DNA of 37,128 nt from Actinacidiphila cocklensis. GTDB taxonomy: Bacteria > Actinomycetota > Actinomycetes > Streptomycetales > Streptomycetaceae. The DNA lies in contig NZ_CAJSLV010000098.1 of NCBI RefSeq assembly GCF_907177275.1, positions 1 to 37,128 of the forward strand, given 5' to 3'. The notes under the pieces are model-generated. The model did not search any database. It was not told where the DNA came from and saw nothing but the letters and a program-made list of their open reading frames with translations. Shown here piece by piece: positions 15,228 through 22,144 of the stretch. Each line of letters opens with the position of its first letter. Position 1 is the first letter of the stretch. Made by a program: the position numbers and the translations under genes.

Positions 15228-16463
15228 TCAGGCTTTGCCGCAGATGTCGGCATCGGCGGTCCTGCCGCGGTAAGTGGGCGGCGGAGTGGCCTGCTTACCA
15301 CCGGCAGTGGGCGTGCTGCCGGGGGAGGGAGTGCCGGTGGAGCCGGACTTGCCGCTGTCCGAGCCGTCCGAAGCGTCCGAGCCCTCCGACTTGCCGTCGG
15401 GCGTCACCGTGACGGCGATGTCGTCGCGCAGCGCCGTGAAGAGCTGGTCCGCGGCGGGCTGCACCAGCTGGTCGCGGTTGTGGTCCAGCGTGTACTGCTC
15501 CCGCGGCACGGTCAGGAAGCGCAGCTGCCCGGCGGGTATCTTCTGGATGTCGCGCGCCAGGCCGTACAGCTCGCTGAGCGAGTCCAGGCCCGGGTCGGCG
15601 GTCAGCGACGACGTCGCGGCCGACAGCACGGGGTAGACCTTCGTCGGGTTGAGCAGCACGCCGTTGCTGCTGACCTTCGAGAACAGCGAGCCGAGGAAGC
15701 CCTGCTGGCGGTCCATCCGCTCGGTGTCGCTGCCGTCGCCGAAGCCGTGCCTGGCCCGCACGTAGCCGAGCGCCTGCTCGCCGTTCAGCGTCTGCCGCCC
15801 GGCAGGCAGGTCGAGGTGCGCCTTCGTGTCGTGCACCGGATCCGCCAGGCACACGTCGACGCCGTTGATCGCGTTCACGATCTTCTTGAACCCGGAGAAG
15901 TCCACGATCAGGTGGTGGTCGATCCGGATACCGGTCATGTCCTCGACCGTACGGATCGTGCAGGCGGCGCCGCCGAACTGGAAGGCCCAGTTGAACTGCT
16001 CGAGCTTCGGCTCGGTCTTGCCGCCGTTCGGCTTGGCGCAACTGGGCACGTGCGCCATCAGGTCGCGCGGAATACTCATCGCCGTGGCACTGTGCCGGTC
16101 CGCGGCAAGGTGCAGCAGGATCGCGGTGTCCGAGCGCTGCGTGCCGCTGTCCTCGCCGTACTTCTCGTTGCCGTCGCCGCGGTTGTCCGAGCCGAGCAGC
16201 AGGATGTTCTCCGCCGACGTCGGCCCCGCCGTCGGCCGTTCCGACGCGTGCACCTTCAACTCGGTCTCGGTCACCGTGTCCGTGGTGATGTTCCCGTCGA
16301 GCCGCTGGTAGAGGTAGTAGACGCCGCCGGCGAAGGCCAGCACCAGCAGGGCGGTGGCCACCGCCAGGATCTTGAGCCACCGATAACTCCGGCGCGGGGG
16401 CGCCGGATCGTCCGTACGGTCCTCCGCCGGAGGCTCTGCTGACGTGGTCACGTCTCCGCCCAT
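15228..16463 (-). CDS. LCP family cell-wall ligase, paralogue 7
   Basis: A 411-residue LCP enzyme with a short acidic N terminus, membrane helix at 29-51 and LCP domain. Motifs: GSDNR (91-95), QRSDTAILLHL, SIPRD (130-134), FNWAFQFGG, IDHHLIVDF, GVDVCLAD, YVRARHG (234-240) and DTERMDRQQ. All catalytic positions are plausible, with Asn in place of Ser in the GSDSR loop. The C-terminal 60 residues are a Ser/Asp/Gly- then Thr/Pro-rich tail with no LytR_C domain. First of the head-to-tail LCP series, 50 bases before paralogue 6. ATG 16463 is given as the start; GTG 16451 (GGCGGAG upstream) is an alternative. Confidence 0.9.
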   Translation of the reverse strand: MGGDVTTSAEPPAEDRTDDPAPPRRSYRWLKILAVATALLVLAFAGGVYYLYQRLDGNITTDTVTETELKVHASERPTAGPTSAENILLLGSDNRGDGNEKYGEDSGTQRSDTAILLHLAADRHSATAMSIPRDLMAHVPSCAKPNGGKTEPKLEQFNWAFQFGGAACTIRTVEDMTGIRIDHHLIVDFSGFKKIVNAINGVDVCLADPVHDTKAHLDLPAGRQTLNGEQALGYVRARHGFGDGSDTERMDRQQGFLGSLFSKVSSNGVLLNPTKVYPVLSAATSSLTADPGLDSLSELYGLARDIQKIPAGQLRFLTVPREQYTLDHNRDQLVQPAADQLFTALRDDIAVTVTPDGKSEGSDASDGSDSGKSGSTGTPSPGSTPTAGGKQATPPPTYRGRTADADICGKA

Positions 16464-16640
16464 CCCTCATCCGTGCGGTGCCCCGGGCTCGTTTGCCCGT
16501 GCGCCACTCGTTCAGACAGTCGAATCCGTCCCTTGGTTGCCTCCCCCCTCCGTGTGCTTGTCCCCGCATTTCCCCACGTCCCTCAGCGGGTTGCCCTCTG
16601 CACGGAGGGTGAGCGCCTTCGCGCGCGCGGCGAACGTCGG

Positions 16641-16685
16641 GCACCCACCTGGGGGCGCGGGGAACTGCGCGCGCAGTCACGACGG
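16641..16685. repeat. 45-bp dispersed Streptomyces-type intergenic repeat, copy 1
   Basis: Core GGGGGCGCGGGGAACTGCGC (16651-16670). It aligns over 45 bases with copy 2 with about six differences. Bases 16664-16677 form a perfect 14-base palindrome. I associate this core with a widespread intergenic repeat in Streptomyces (recalled, not searched). Confidence 0.8.
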
Positions 16686-16713
16686 ACGGGAAGGTCCGAG
16701 TCCACGCCAAGGA

Positions 16714-16758
16714 GCACCCGCCTGGGGCCGCGGGGAACTGCGCGCCGAGCCGCGACGG
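16714..16758. repeat. 45-bp dispersed Streptomyces-type intergenic repeat, copy 2
   Basis: Second copy, 73 bases downstream in the same orientation, core CTGGGGCCGCGGGGAACTGC (16722-16741). The 14-base palindrome of copy 1 is not conserved here. Confidence 0.8.
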
Positions 16759-16801
16759 TGGGAAAGCGGCGGAGCCACGGCACGTGGCCCCCGGGGGGCG
16801 C

Positions 16802-17557
16802 CTACACGGTGAGAGTGACCCGTTCCGTCGCCTCGCGCGCAGCGAGCTGTTCCGCACCCAAAGCGGCGGCGTTCCTGCACAGGACGGCCGACCCGCCGAC
16901 GGCGAGCGGGCCGAGGAGGCCGGCCGCGAGGCCGGACCAGCTGTCGAACGGAAGGCGGGACAGGACCCGCGCCCCCGGCGCCATCCCGTACGCCTCGGCC
17001 GCGGCGACGGCCCGCTCCACGACCGCTCCGGCGGTCATCGTCTCCTCGCCGGCGAGATGCATCGCCGGCGAGCCCGCACCGACCGGCGCGTACGGCACGA
17101 AGCGGTCGCCCTGCCCGGGCACCTCGACTGCGTAGTCGAGGAAGCCCGGCGGCACCTGCGGGAACCGCCCGCCCAGCGGGCGCAGCGCCAGCGCCACCCG
17201 CTCGCCGCCGCAGGCCCGCGCCTGCTGCAGGGTGTCGGGGCCGCTGACGACCAGGTCGGCCGCGGCGGGGTCGGCGCCCGGCGCGACCACCACGCCGGTG
17301 GAGAAGCCCGCCAGCAGCCACACGGCCGTCTGCCAGTGCGCGGGCAGCAGTAGTGCGAGCCGGTCGCCGGGCTGCGCCCCCAGCTCGTCCTGGAGCAGAT
17401 TCGCGGTCTTCGCCACCCAGTTCGCGAAGGTGGCGACCGACAGCTCGACCCGCTCGCCCGTGGCGTCGTCGTAGAAGGTGATGAGCGGCCGCCCTGGGTC
17501 GCCGCGCAGGGCGGAGGCGAGCAGGCCGGCGGGGGTGTCCTGGGCGGGTGACGTCAC
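16802..17557 (-). CDS. TIGR03089 family protein (acyl/AMP-ligase N-domain-like)
   Basis: A 251-residue actinobacterial protein that resembles only the N-terminal part of acyl-adenylate-forming enzymes. It includes ITFYDDATGERVELSVATFANWV, where such ligases begin, and LGAQPGDRLALLLPAHWQ. It lacks the ATP-binding P-loop, the adenylate motifs and the C-terminal domain, so ligase activity is unlikely. I recognise the TIGR03089 type from its sequence style and its position near LCP genes; function is unknown. The start is GTG 17557, with TAGCCT (minus strand, 17565-17570) 7 bases before it and no Shine-Dalgarno. It is divergent from the DNA glycosylase, both genes apparently leaderless. Confidence 0.8.
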   Translation of the reverse strand: MTSPAQDTPAGLLASALRGDPGRPLITFYDDATGERVELSVATFANWVAKTANLLQDELGAQPGDRLALLLPAHWQTAVWLLAGFSTGVVVAPGADPAAADLVVSGPDTLQQARACGGERVALALRPLGGRFPQVPPGFLDYAVEVPGQGDRFVPYAPVGAGSPAMHLAGEETMTAGAVVERAVAAAEAYGMAPGARVLSRLPFDSWSGLAAGLLGPLAVGGSAVLCRNAAALGAEQLAAREATERVTLTV

Positions 17558-17564
17558 GCCGGCC

Positions 17565-17603
17565 AGGCTACCGGCCGTGCCGCGGCCCCGCGGCGGCTAC
17601 CCT
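17565..17603. promoter_or_regulatory. divergent -10 boxes for two leaderless genes
   Basis: Minus strand TAGCCT (17565-17570) ends 7 bases before GTG 17557. Plus strand TACCCT (17598-17603) ends 7 bases before GTG 17611. The start codons are only 53 bases apart, so the two promoters overlap. Confidence 0.5.
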
Positions 17604-17610
17604 CGGGCGG

Positions 17611-18576
17611 GTGCCCCCACCGCTGCCCCGCCCCACCGGCGACGTCCCCGCCCCCCGGCAGGAGCGGGGGCATGTCCGCACCTGGACACCGCAGGGCCCG
17701 CTCGACGTCCGCCGCACGCTTATGCCGCTGCGCCGCGGCCCGGCCGACCCGGCGTTCCGTATCGACGCCGACGGCACGGTGTGGCGGGCCAGCCGTACGC
17801 CCGCGGGCGCCGGCACTCTGCGGCTGCGGGGCAGCTCGGCGGCGCTGGAGGCCGAGGCGTGGGGACCCGGCGCGCAGTGGCTGCTCGACGCGCTGCCCGC
17901 GCTGCTGGGCGCGGACGACGACCCTTCGGCGTTCACCCCGCGGCACCGCGTCGTGCACACCGCGCACCGGCGCCACCCGGGCCTGCGGCTGACCAGGACC
18001 GGCCTCGTCCTGGAGGCGCTGATCCCCTCGGTGCTGGAGCAGAAGGTGACCACGGCGGAGGCGTACCGCGCGTGGCGGCTGCTGCTGTTCCAGCACGGCG
18101 AGCCCGCGCCGGGTCCGCGCGCCGACCGCATGCGGGTGATGCCCGACGCGCAGGGCTGGGCGCGGGTGCCGTCGTGGGACTGGCACTGCGCGGGGGTCGA
18201 CGACAAGCGGGCGTCCACGATCATGCGGGCGGTACGGCTCGGCGCCCGGCTGGACGCGCTGACCTCGCTGCCCGCCGAGGAAGCCGGCACCCGGATGCAG
18301 AGCGTGCCCGGTATCGGCCCGTGGACGGCCGCGGAGACGCTGCAGCGCAGCCACGGAGCCCCGGACGCGGTCACGGTCGGCGACCTGCACCTGCCGCACC
18401 ACATCGGTTACGCGCTGACGGGCGCGCGGCGGTCCGACGACGCCACGATGCTCGACCTGCTCGCCCCGTACGCGGGCCAGCGCCACCGGGCCGCCCGGCT
18501 GATCGTGATGGCGGCCCCGAGCCCGCCCCGGCACGGCCCCCGGCTGGCCCCGAACCCGCCGACCCGCCACTCCTGA
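17611..18576 (+). CDS. DNA-3-methyladenine glycosylase (AlkA-like, HhH-GPD superfamily)
   Basis: A 321-residue base-excision repair glycosylase that removes alkylated purines from DNA. The helix-hairpin-helix is SVPGIGPWTA (231-240), followed by the catalytic aspartate Asp258 in AVTVGDLHLPH. The LIPSVLEQKVTTAEAYRAW helix (138-156) is the usual start of the glycosylase core. The N-terminal ~120 residues match the AlkA-type beta domain by position (VWRASRTPAGAGTLRLRG). The start is GTG 17611; an open extension to 17548 would overlap the divergent gene and lacks support. The last 20 residues are Pro/Arg-rich and probably disordered. Confidence 0.87.
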   Translation: MPPPLPRPTGDVPAPRQERGHVRTWTPQGPLDVRRTLMPLRRGPADPAFRIDADGTVWRASRTPAGAGTLRLRGSSAALEAEAWGPGAQWLLDALPALLGADDDPSAFTPRHRVVHTAHRRHPGLRLTRTGLVLEALIPSVLEQKVTTAEAYRAWRLLLFQHGEPAPGPRADRMRVMPDAQGWARVPSWDWHCAGVDDKRASTIMRAVRLGARLDALTSLPAEEAGTRMQSVPGIGPWTAAETLQRSHGAPDAVTVGDLHLPHHIGYALTGARRSDDATMLDLLAPYAGQRHRAARLIVMAAPSPPRHGPRLAPNPPTRHS

Positions 18577-18607
18577 GCATGCGTCCCCGGGGCGCAGCCG
18601 GGCTCAG
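18573..18607. terminator. hairpin spanning the ends of two convergent genes
   Basis: CTGAGC (18573-18578) pairs with GCTCAG (18602-18607), with an inner TGCG..CCCC/GGGG..CGCA stem. It overlaps both stop codons and could stop transcription in either direction. Confidence 0.5.
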
Positions 18608-19920
18608 CGCACCGCGATGAAGCCGTCGGCCGCGCGCGGCGGCCGCGCCGGGGGAGTGGCGGACGGGCGACCGACGGCCACCGCGCCCATCGGGTCCCAG
18701 TTCGCCGGCAGGTCGAGCACCGAGCGCACCACGTCACGGCAGAACATCGTCGACGACACCCAGGCGGAGCCGAGCTGCTCGCCGGCCAGCGCCACGAGGA
18801 AGTTCTGCACCCCCGCACCGGTGGCGACCACGAACATCTCGCGTTCCGCGGCCGCCCGCCGTGCGTCGGGATAGGCGTGGGCGCCGTCGGCGACCAGGCA
18901 CGGCACCGCGAGATACGGCGCCTTGCGCAGGACGTCGCCGCGCCGCAGCCGCTTGGCGACGCTCTCCTCGGAGAAGCCGTCCCGCCGCAGGTCCGCAGCC
19001 CACGCGTCGCGCATGGCGTCGAGCAGCCTGGTGCGCACCTCGGGCGTCTCCAGCAGCACGAAACGCCACGGCGTGGTGTGGTGCGGAGCCGGCGCGGTCA
19101 CCGCGAGGGCGACCGCCCGCCGCACCGCCGCCGGGTCGACGGGCTCGTCGGTGAAGTCGCGCACCGTGCGGCGCAGCGACACCGCCTCCCGTACCGCCTC
19201 CGAGGTGCCGAGCCGGAACATGTCGTCGGCGGCCCTGCGCACCAGCGGCCTGGCCCCGGTGTCGTCGGCCTCGGCGATGTCCCGCGGGAGAACCAGGTCG
19301 GCCAGGCCGCGGACCACGGCGAACGGGCGCCCGCTCGCCTTGCCTTTGACCAGGTCACCGACCGCGGCCAGTTCGTCGGCCGTCGCCGTCACTGTCATGT
19401 GCAGCGGATTGCCGTGCGAGTCCTGGCCGCCGCGCAGGTCGTCCAGCACCGCCACGCCCGCGGCGCCGATCGCCACGTCGGTGAGCCCCTCGCGCCAGGG
19501 CCGCCCGAAGGTGTCGGTGACGACGACCCCGACGTTGACGCCGAGCGCGTCGCGCAGCCCGGTCCTGATCCGGCGGGCGGACGCGTCGGAGTCCTCGGGC
19601 AGCAGCAGGACGGTGCCGGGCGCGGTGTTGGACGCGTCGACACCGGCCGCGGCCATGACGAAGCCGTGCCGGGTCTCGACGATCCTGGTCGCCCCGCGGC
19701 GCGCCACCAGCCGTACGGCCTCGGCGTCTATCGCGGCCTCCCGGTCGTCGGCGTGCACCAGGCGGCCCTCGGCCTTGCTGACGATCTTGGACGTGACCAG
19801 CAGTACGTCCCCGTCGGCCAGTTCGACCCCGGTGGCCATGACGAGCTTGGCGAGGTCGGCGCCGGGCTGGACCTCGCCGACGCCCTCGGGGGCGAAGACC
19901 TCGAAGCGTGCCGCGCTCAT
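18604..19920 (-). CDS. cofE: coenzyme F420:L-glutamate ligase / dehydro-F420-0 reductase (FbiB, CofE plus nitroreductase domain)
   Basis: A 438-residue bidomain enzyme of F420 biosynthesis. Residues 1-240 are the CofE ligase, adding L-glutamates to F420-0 with GTP: GDVLLVTSKIVSKAEGR, VETRHGFVMAAAGVDASN and VVVTDTFGRPWREGLTDVAIG are all present. Residues 245-438 are an FMN-binding nitroreductase-like domain (LRRTVRDFTDEPVDPAAVRRA, PAPHHTTPWRFVLLE). In actinobacteria this domain reduces dehydro-F420-0. ATG 19920 overlaps the stop of cofD by four bases (ATGA), so the two are translationally coupled. F420 serves redox enzymes, including those in antibiotic biosynthesis. Confidence 0.95.
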   Translation of the reverse strand: MSAARFEVFAPEGVGEVQPGADLAKLVMATGVELADGDVLLVTSKIVSKAEGRLVHADDREAAIDAEAVRLVARRGATRIVETRHGFVMAAAGVDASNTAPGTVLLLPEDSDASARRIRTGLRDALGVNVGVVVTDTFGRPWREGLTDVAIGAAGVAVLDDLRGGQDSHGNPLHMTVTATADELAAVGDLVKGKASGRPFAVVRGLADLVLPRDIAEADDTGARPLVRRAADDMFRLGTSEAVREAVSLRRTVRDFTDEPVDPAAVRRAVALAVTAPAPHHTTPWRFVLLETPEVRTRLLDAMRDAWAADLRRDGFSEESVAKRLRRGDVLRKAPYLAVPCLVADGAHAYPDARRAAAEREMFVVATGAGVQNFLVALAGEQLGSAWVSSTMFCRDVVRSVLDLPANWDPMGAVAVGRPSATPPARPPRAADGFIAVR

Positions 19921-20873
19921 GCCCGTACCTCCTTCGCGAGCGCCAGCGCCTCGTGTGCCATCCGCGTGGTGGCGTCCAGGTCGGTCATCAGCAGCGGCAC
20001 CGCCCGGCAGCGGATGCCGGCCGCCTCGACCTCTGCGACGGCGCCTGCGTCGACGGTGTCGACCAGCCAGCCGTCGAGCAGCCCCGATCCGTAGTGCGCG
20101 GCCACCGCGGCGGCCGTGGCCTCCACGCCGACCGCGGCCAGCACCTTGTCCGCCATGCCGCGTACGGGTGCGTCGCCGACGATCGGCGACAGGCCCACCA
20201 CCGGCACCCCTGCCTCGGCGATCGCCTCGCGCACCCCGGGCACGGCCAGGATCGTGCCGATGCTCACCACCGGGTTGGACGGCGGGAAGACGATGACATC
20301 GGCCGCGCCGATCGCCTCCAGCACCCCGGGCGCGGGCTTGGCCGCCTCGGCCCCGACCGGTACGACGGCGTGCGCCGGGACCGCGGCGCGCAGCCGCACC
20401 CAGTACTCCTGGAAGTGGACCGCCTTGCGCTCGCCGTCGGTCTCGACCAGGACATGTGTCTCGATCCGGTCGTCCGACATCGGGATCAGCCGGACGCCGG
20501 GCTTCCATCGGGCGCACAGCGCCTCGGTGACGGCACTGAGCGGATAGCCCGCGGCGAGCATCTGGGTCCGCACGATGTGCGTGGCGAAGTCCCGGTCGCC
20601 CAGGCCGAACCACTCGGGTCCCACGCCGTACGCGGCCAGCTCCTCCTTCACGGTGAAGGTCTCGTCGGCCCTGCCCCAGCCCTGCTCCTCGTGGATGCCG
20701 CCGCCCAGGGTGTACATCACGGTGTCGAGGTCGGGGCAGACCTTCAAGCCGAACAGATGGATGTCGTCTCCGGTGTTGCCGATGACGGTGATCTCCGCCT
20801 CGGGCGCCGCTGCCAGCAGGCCGCGCAGAAAGCGCGCCCCGCCGATTCCTCCGGCCAGAACCACGATTCGCAT
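19917..20873 (-). CDS. cofD: 2-phospho-L-lactate / phosphoenolpyruvyl transferase of F420 biosynthesis (CofD/FbiA)
   Basis: A 318-residue transferase that joins the guanylated three-carbon unit (enolpyruvyl-diphospho-guanosine in actinobacteria) to the deazaflavin Fo. The N terminus MRIVVLAGGIGGARFLRGL is the nucleotide-binding loop. ITVIGNTGDDIHLFGLKVCPDLDTVMYTLGG and FPPSNPVVSIGTIL are family signatures, and length is normal. The ATG at 20873 is followed immediately by the conserved strand. First gene of the cofD-cofE pair. The genes making Fo are not in this window. Confidence 0.95.
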   Translation of the reverse strand: MRIVVLAGGIGGARFLRGLLAAAPEAEITVIGNTGDDIHLFGLKVCPDLDTVMYTLGGGIHEEQGWGRADETFTVKEELAAYGVGPEWFGLGDRDFATHIVRTQMLAAGYPLSAVTEALCARWKPGVRLIPMSDDRIETHVLVETDGERKAVHFQEYWVRLRAAVPAHAVVPVGAEAAKPAPGVLEAIGAADVIVFPPSNPVVSIGTILAVPGVREAIAEAGVPVVGLSPIVGDAPVRGMADKVLAAVGVEATAAAVAAHYGSGLLDGWLVDTVDAGAVAEVEAAGIRCRAVPLLMTDLDATTRMAHEALALAKEVRA

Positions 20874-20912
20874 GGGTCCCAGTCTGTCAGTCCGCCAGGG
20901 CGGCCCGTACGG

Positions 20913-21431
20913 CTATCGCGCCGCCTGCGCCGGAGCGGCCGCCACCGCGCCCGCGGCGGAGGTGCAGGCGTGCGGCGTCATCTCGGTGAGGCCGGGGAAG
21001 TACACGTGCAGGCTGACCGCGGGCTCCAGGCTGTCGTTGACGACCTCGTGCACATAGCCGGGTGCGAAGGCACGCTGGCCGCCCCCGCCGAGCCGGCGGA
21101 CGGTCTCGCCCTGCCGGCCGAGCGCGCGTTCGCGCAGCGCGCCCTGCAGGACGGTGAGCACGCCCGAGGAACCGCCGTGGTCGTGCAGGCCGCTGCCCTG
21201 GCCCGGGAGCCAGCTGAGCAGCCACACCTCGTAGCCGGGGCCGGTCTGCAGGCGGGCATACCAGCGGGTGGTGGCGTCGTAGCGCACCAGGGGTGCCCAT
21301 CGCTCGCGGTCGGCGGCGATGGAGCGGGCGAGTCCGGCGAACTCCGCGACGGTGCCGGGGTGTTGCGGCACCGGGGGGAGGAGGTGGGGAAGGGCGAGCG
21401 GGTCACCGGCGATGGAGACGTCGGAGTACAT
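20913..21431 (-). CDS. cysteine dioxygenase type I
   Basis: A 172-residue cupin that oxidises cysteine to cysteine sulfinate with O2 and ferrous iron. Fe ligands are His83 and His85 in GLHDHGGSSG and His128 in APGYVHEVVND. The position that forms the Cys-Tyr cofactor in mammals appears to be a glycine in this cupin strand, as in many bacterial forms. The C-terminal 20 residues are an Ala-rich tail. The start is ATG 21431; upstream lies CCAGGGACACACC, a modest ribosome-binding site. A seven-cysteine leader peptide ends 75 bases before this start, suggesting control by cysteine supply. It stands between cofD and whiB but shares no obvious pathway with either. Confidence 0.93.
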   Translation of the reverse strand: MYSDVSIAGDPLALPHLLPPVPQHPGTVAEFAGLARSIAADRERWAPLVRYDATTRWYARLQTGPGYEVWLLSWLPGQGSGLHDHGGSSGVLTVLQGALRERALGRQGETVRRLGGGGQRAFAPGYVHEVVNDSLEPAVSLHVYFPGLTEMTPHACTSAAGAVAAAPAQAAR

Positions 21432-21470
21432 GAAGGTGTGTCCCTGGGGGTGTGCGCGAGTGGCGGGCGG

Positions 21471-21500
21471 TGCCAGGGCCGGAAGAACGGGGCCTGGGCA
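21471..21500 (-). promoter_or_regulatory. RNA hairpin in the cysteine dioxygenase leader
   Basis: In the minus-strand transcript UGCCCAGGCC (21500-21491) pairs with GGCCCUGGCA (21480-21471), with a two-base internal mismatch and a 10-base loop. Its 3' arm (CCCUGG) can alternatively pair with CCAGGG (21447-21442) at the dioxygenase ribosome-binding site, so two folds exclude each other. Confidence 0.55.
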
Positions 21501-21506
21501 GGGGGC

Positions 21507-21605
21507 TCAGCGACAGCGGCAGGGACAACAGCAGTTCTGCGCGAGCGCGACGCAGCAGGACTCGCGGCGGCGGGTCCGGTAGGGCGCGTGGTGCTCGGCA
21601 GGCAT
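21507..21605 (-). CDS. cysteine-rich leader peptide of cysteine dioxygenase (32 aa)
   Basis: A short open frame starting MPAEHHAPYRTRRRESCC and ending NCCCPCRCR, with cysteines at 17, 18, 25, 26, 27, 29 and 31: seven in the last 16 residues. It uses TGC and TGT codons and stops 75 bases before the dioxygenase ATG. Such clustering by chance in this G/C-rich DNA is improbable, and the neighbour consumes cysteine. A perfect TTGACA lies 31 bases before its ATG and no Shine-Dalgarno precedes it, so it may be leaderless. Polycysteine leaderless ORFs acting as cysteine-responsive attenuators are known from mycobacteria upstream of sulfur genes. Ribosome speed over the Cys codons would set folding of the leader RNA. 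The sign of regulation is not deducible. Confidence 0.72.
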   Translation of the reverse strand: MPAEHHAPYRTRRRESCCVALAQNCCCPCRCR

Positions 21606-21636
21606 GCATACAAGGAGACCGGTCCGGACGACCCTC

Positions 21637-21642
21637 TGTCAA
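21637..21642 (-). promoter_or_regulatory. -35 element of the cysteine dioxygenase leader transcript
   Basis: Perfect TTGACA on the minus strand, occupying -37 to -32 relative to the leader-peptide ATG. The -10 region is poor (TCTCCT or CTCCTT at 18-19 base spacing), so confidence rests on the -35 box and position. Confidence 0.45.
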
Positions 21643-21847
21643 CTGGATGTCCGATATGTCGCGCTTCTTTCACCTGATTCGGCACCGTGAGTTGCTGAAA
21701 GGTTTGTACGTAGACATGTGCGGATAGGTGGGCGACATCCGTGCAACCGGAGCATTCCGCTTACCGGACGCACCCACCTGGGGAGCTCGTGTGCCGCGCG
21801 ATCCGACGTCGCGCATGCGTCCGACCGTTCCTCGTGGCGTGTGGTTC

Positions 21848-21865
21848 TGTGATCGAAATGTGATC
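21848..21865. repeat. TGTGATC direct repeat with 11-bp period
   Basis: TGTGATC at 21848-21854 and 21859-21865, one helical turn apart, about 290 bases upstream of the whiB start codon. Such spacing is typical of tandem protein-binding sites. Confidence 0.4.
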
Positions 21866-21914
21866 CACAACGCTTCATCCGTAAGCGCGGAACGTGGCGC
21901 GTCGCCGCAGCGTC

Positions 21915-21927
21915 TGACGAGGTGTGA
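21915..21927. promoter_or_regulatory. BldD-box-like palindrome upstream of whiB
   Basis: TGACGAGGTGTGA keeps the TNAC and GTNA half sites of the BldD box (recalled consensus TNACNCWGNGTNA), with mismatches at two central positions. whiB is a known BldD target in Streptomyces. Confidence 0.4.
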
Positions 21928-21952
21928 ACGGTGGACCGACCGGGCCACCGTT
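21927..21952. repeat. 8-bp inverted repeat abutting a whiB -35 box
   Basis: AACGGTGG (21927-21934) and CCACCGTT (21945-21952) are perfect complements around a 10-base loop. The right arm ends inside TTGACG (21951-21956), so a bound protein would block the promoter. Confidence 0.55.
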
Positions 21953-21980
21953 GACGGTTCCGGGCTTTTGGTCCGATAAC
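21951..21980 (+). promoter_or_regulatory. whiB upstream promoter candidate (distal)
   Basis: TTGACG (21951-21956), an 18-base spacer and GATAAC (21975-21980). The transcript would start about 155 bases before the whiB ATG. Confidence 0.45.
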
Positions 21981-22042
21981 AACACTTTCTGTCACCTCTT
22001 GGTTCAGGGGAGTGAATAACGGACCCAATAGCAGATCCCGGC

Positions 22043-22072
22043 TTGACTGGCCCGGATCGGCGCACTTGTAAT
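22043..22072 (+). promoter_or_regulatory. whiB proximal promoter
   Basis: TTGACT (22043-22048) followed by TTGTAA at 17 bases or TGTAAT at 18 bases, in the A/T-rich stretch CTTGTAATTTCAC. It predicts a leader of about 65 bases to the whiB start. Confidence 0.55.
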
Positions 22073-22144
22073 TTCACTCGTGTCGTTCAGCCGTACATGG
22101 TGACGACCCACATCACGGGGAAGCACGACAGACGAGGGGCGCGC

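Larger units (their letters stand above)
16464..16801. other. 338-base intergenic region with repeats
   Basis: No gene is seen. It holds a 9-bp inverted repeat (16546-16554 and 16601-16609) and two copies of a 45-bp repeat. The promoter of paralogue 7 must lie in its left part, but no clear hexamers were found. Confidence 0.6.
21648..22144. other. intergenic region between cysteine dioxygenase leader and whiB
   Basis: About 500 bases without a credible gene, markedly less G/C-rich than the coding DNA. It contains the whiB promoter elements listed separately, an 11-bp-spaced direct repeat, a BldD-like palindrome and an inverted repeat. A 14-base match to the start of the 45-bp repeat (21770-21783) is probably coincidence or a decayed copy. 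Confidence 0.6.

Noticed and set aside
16464..16801. Remnant IS element between LCP paralogue 7 and the TIGR03089 gene
   Set aside because: Inverted repeats are only 9 bp, there is no transposase remnant and no target duplication.
21403..21642. 79-codon minus-strand frame over the cysteine dioxygenase leader
   Set aside because: Overlaps the Cys-rich leader peptide in another frame and the dioxygenase start; Leu/Pro/Arg-rich with no family features.
21770..21783. Third copy of the 45-bp repeat
   Set aside because: Only 14 bases (GCACCCACCTGGGG) match and the GGGGAACTGCGC core is missing; chance or decay is likelier.
21728..21979. Short plus-strand frame upstream of whiB
   Set aside because: Codon usage is not Streptomyces-like and it runs through likely promoter elements.
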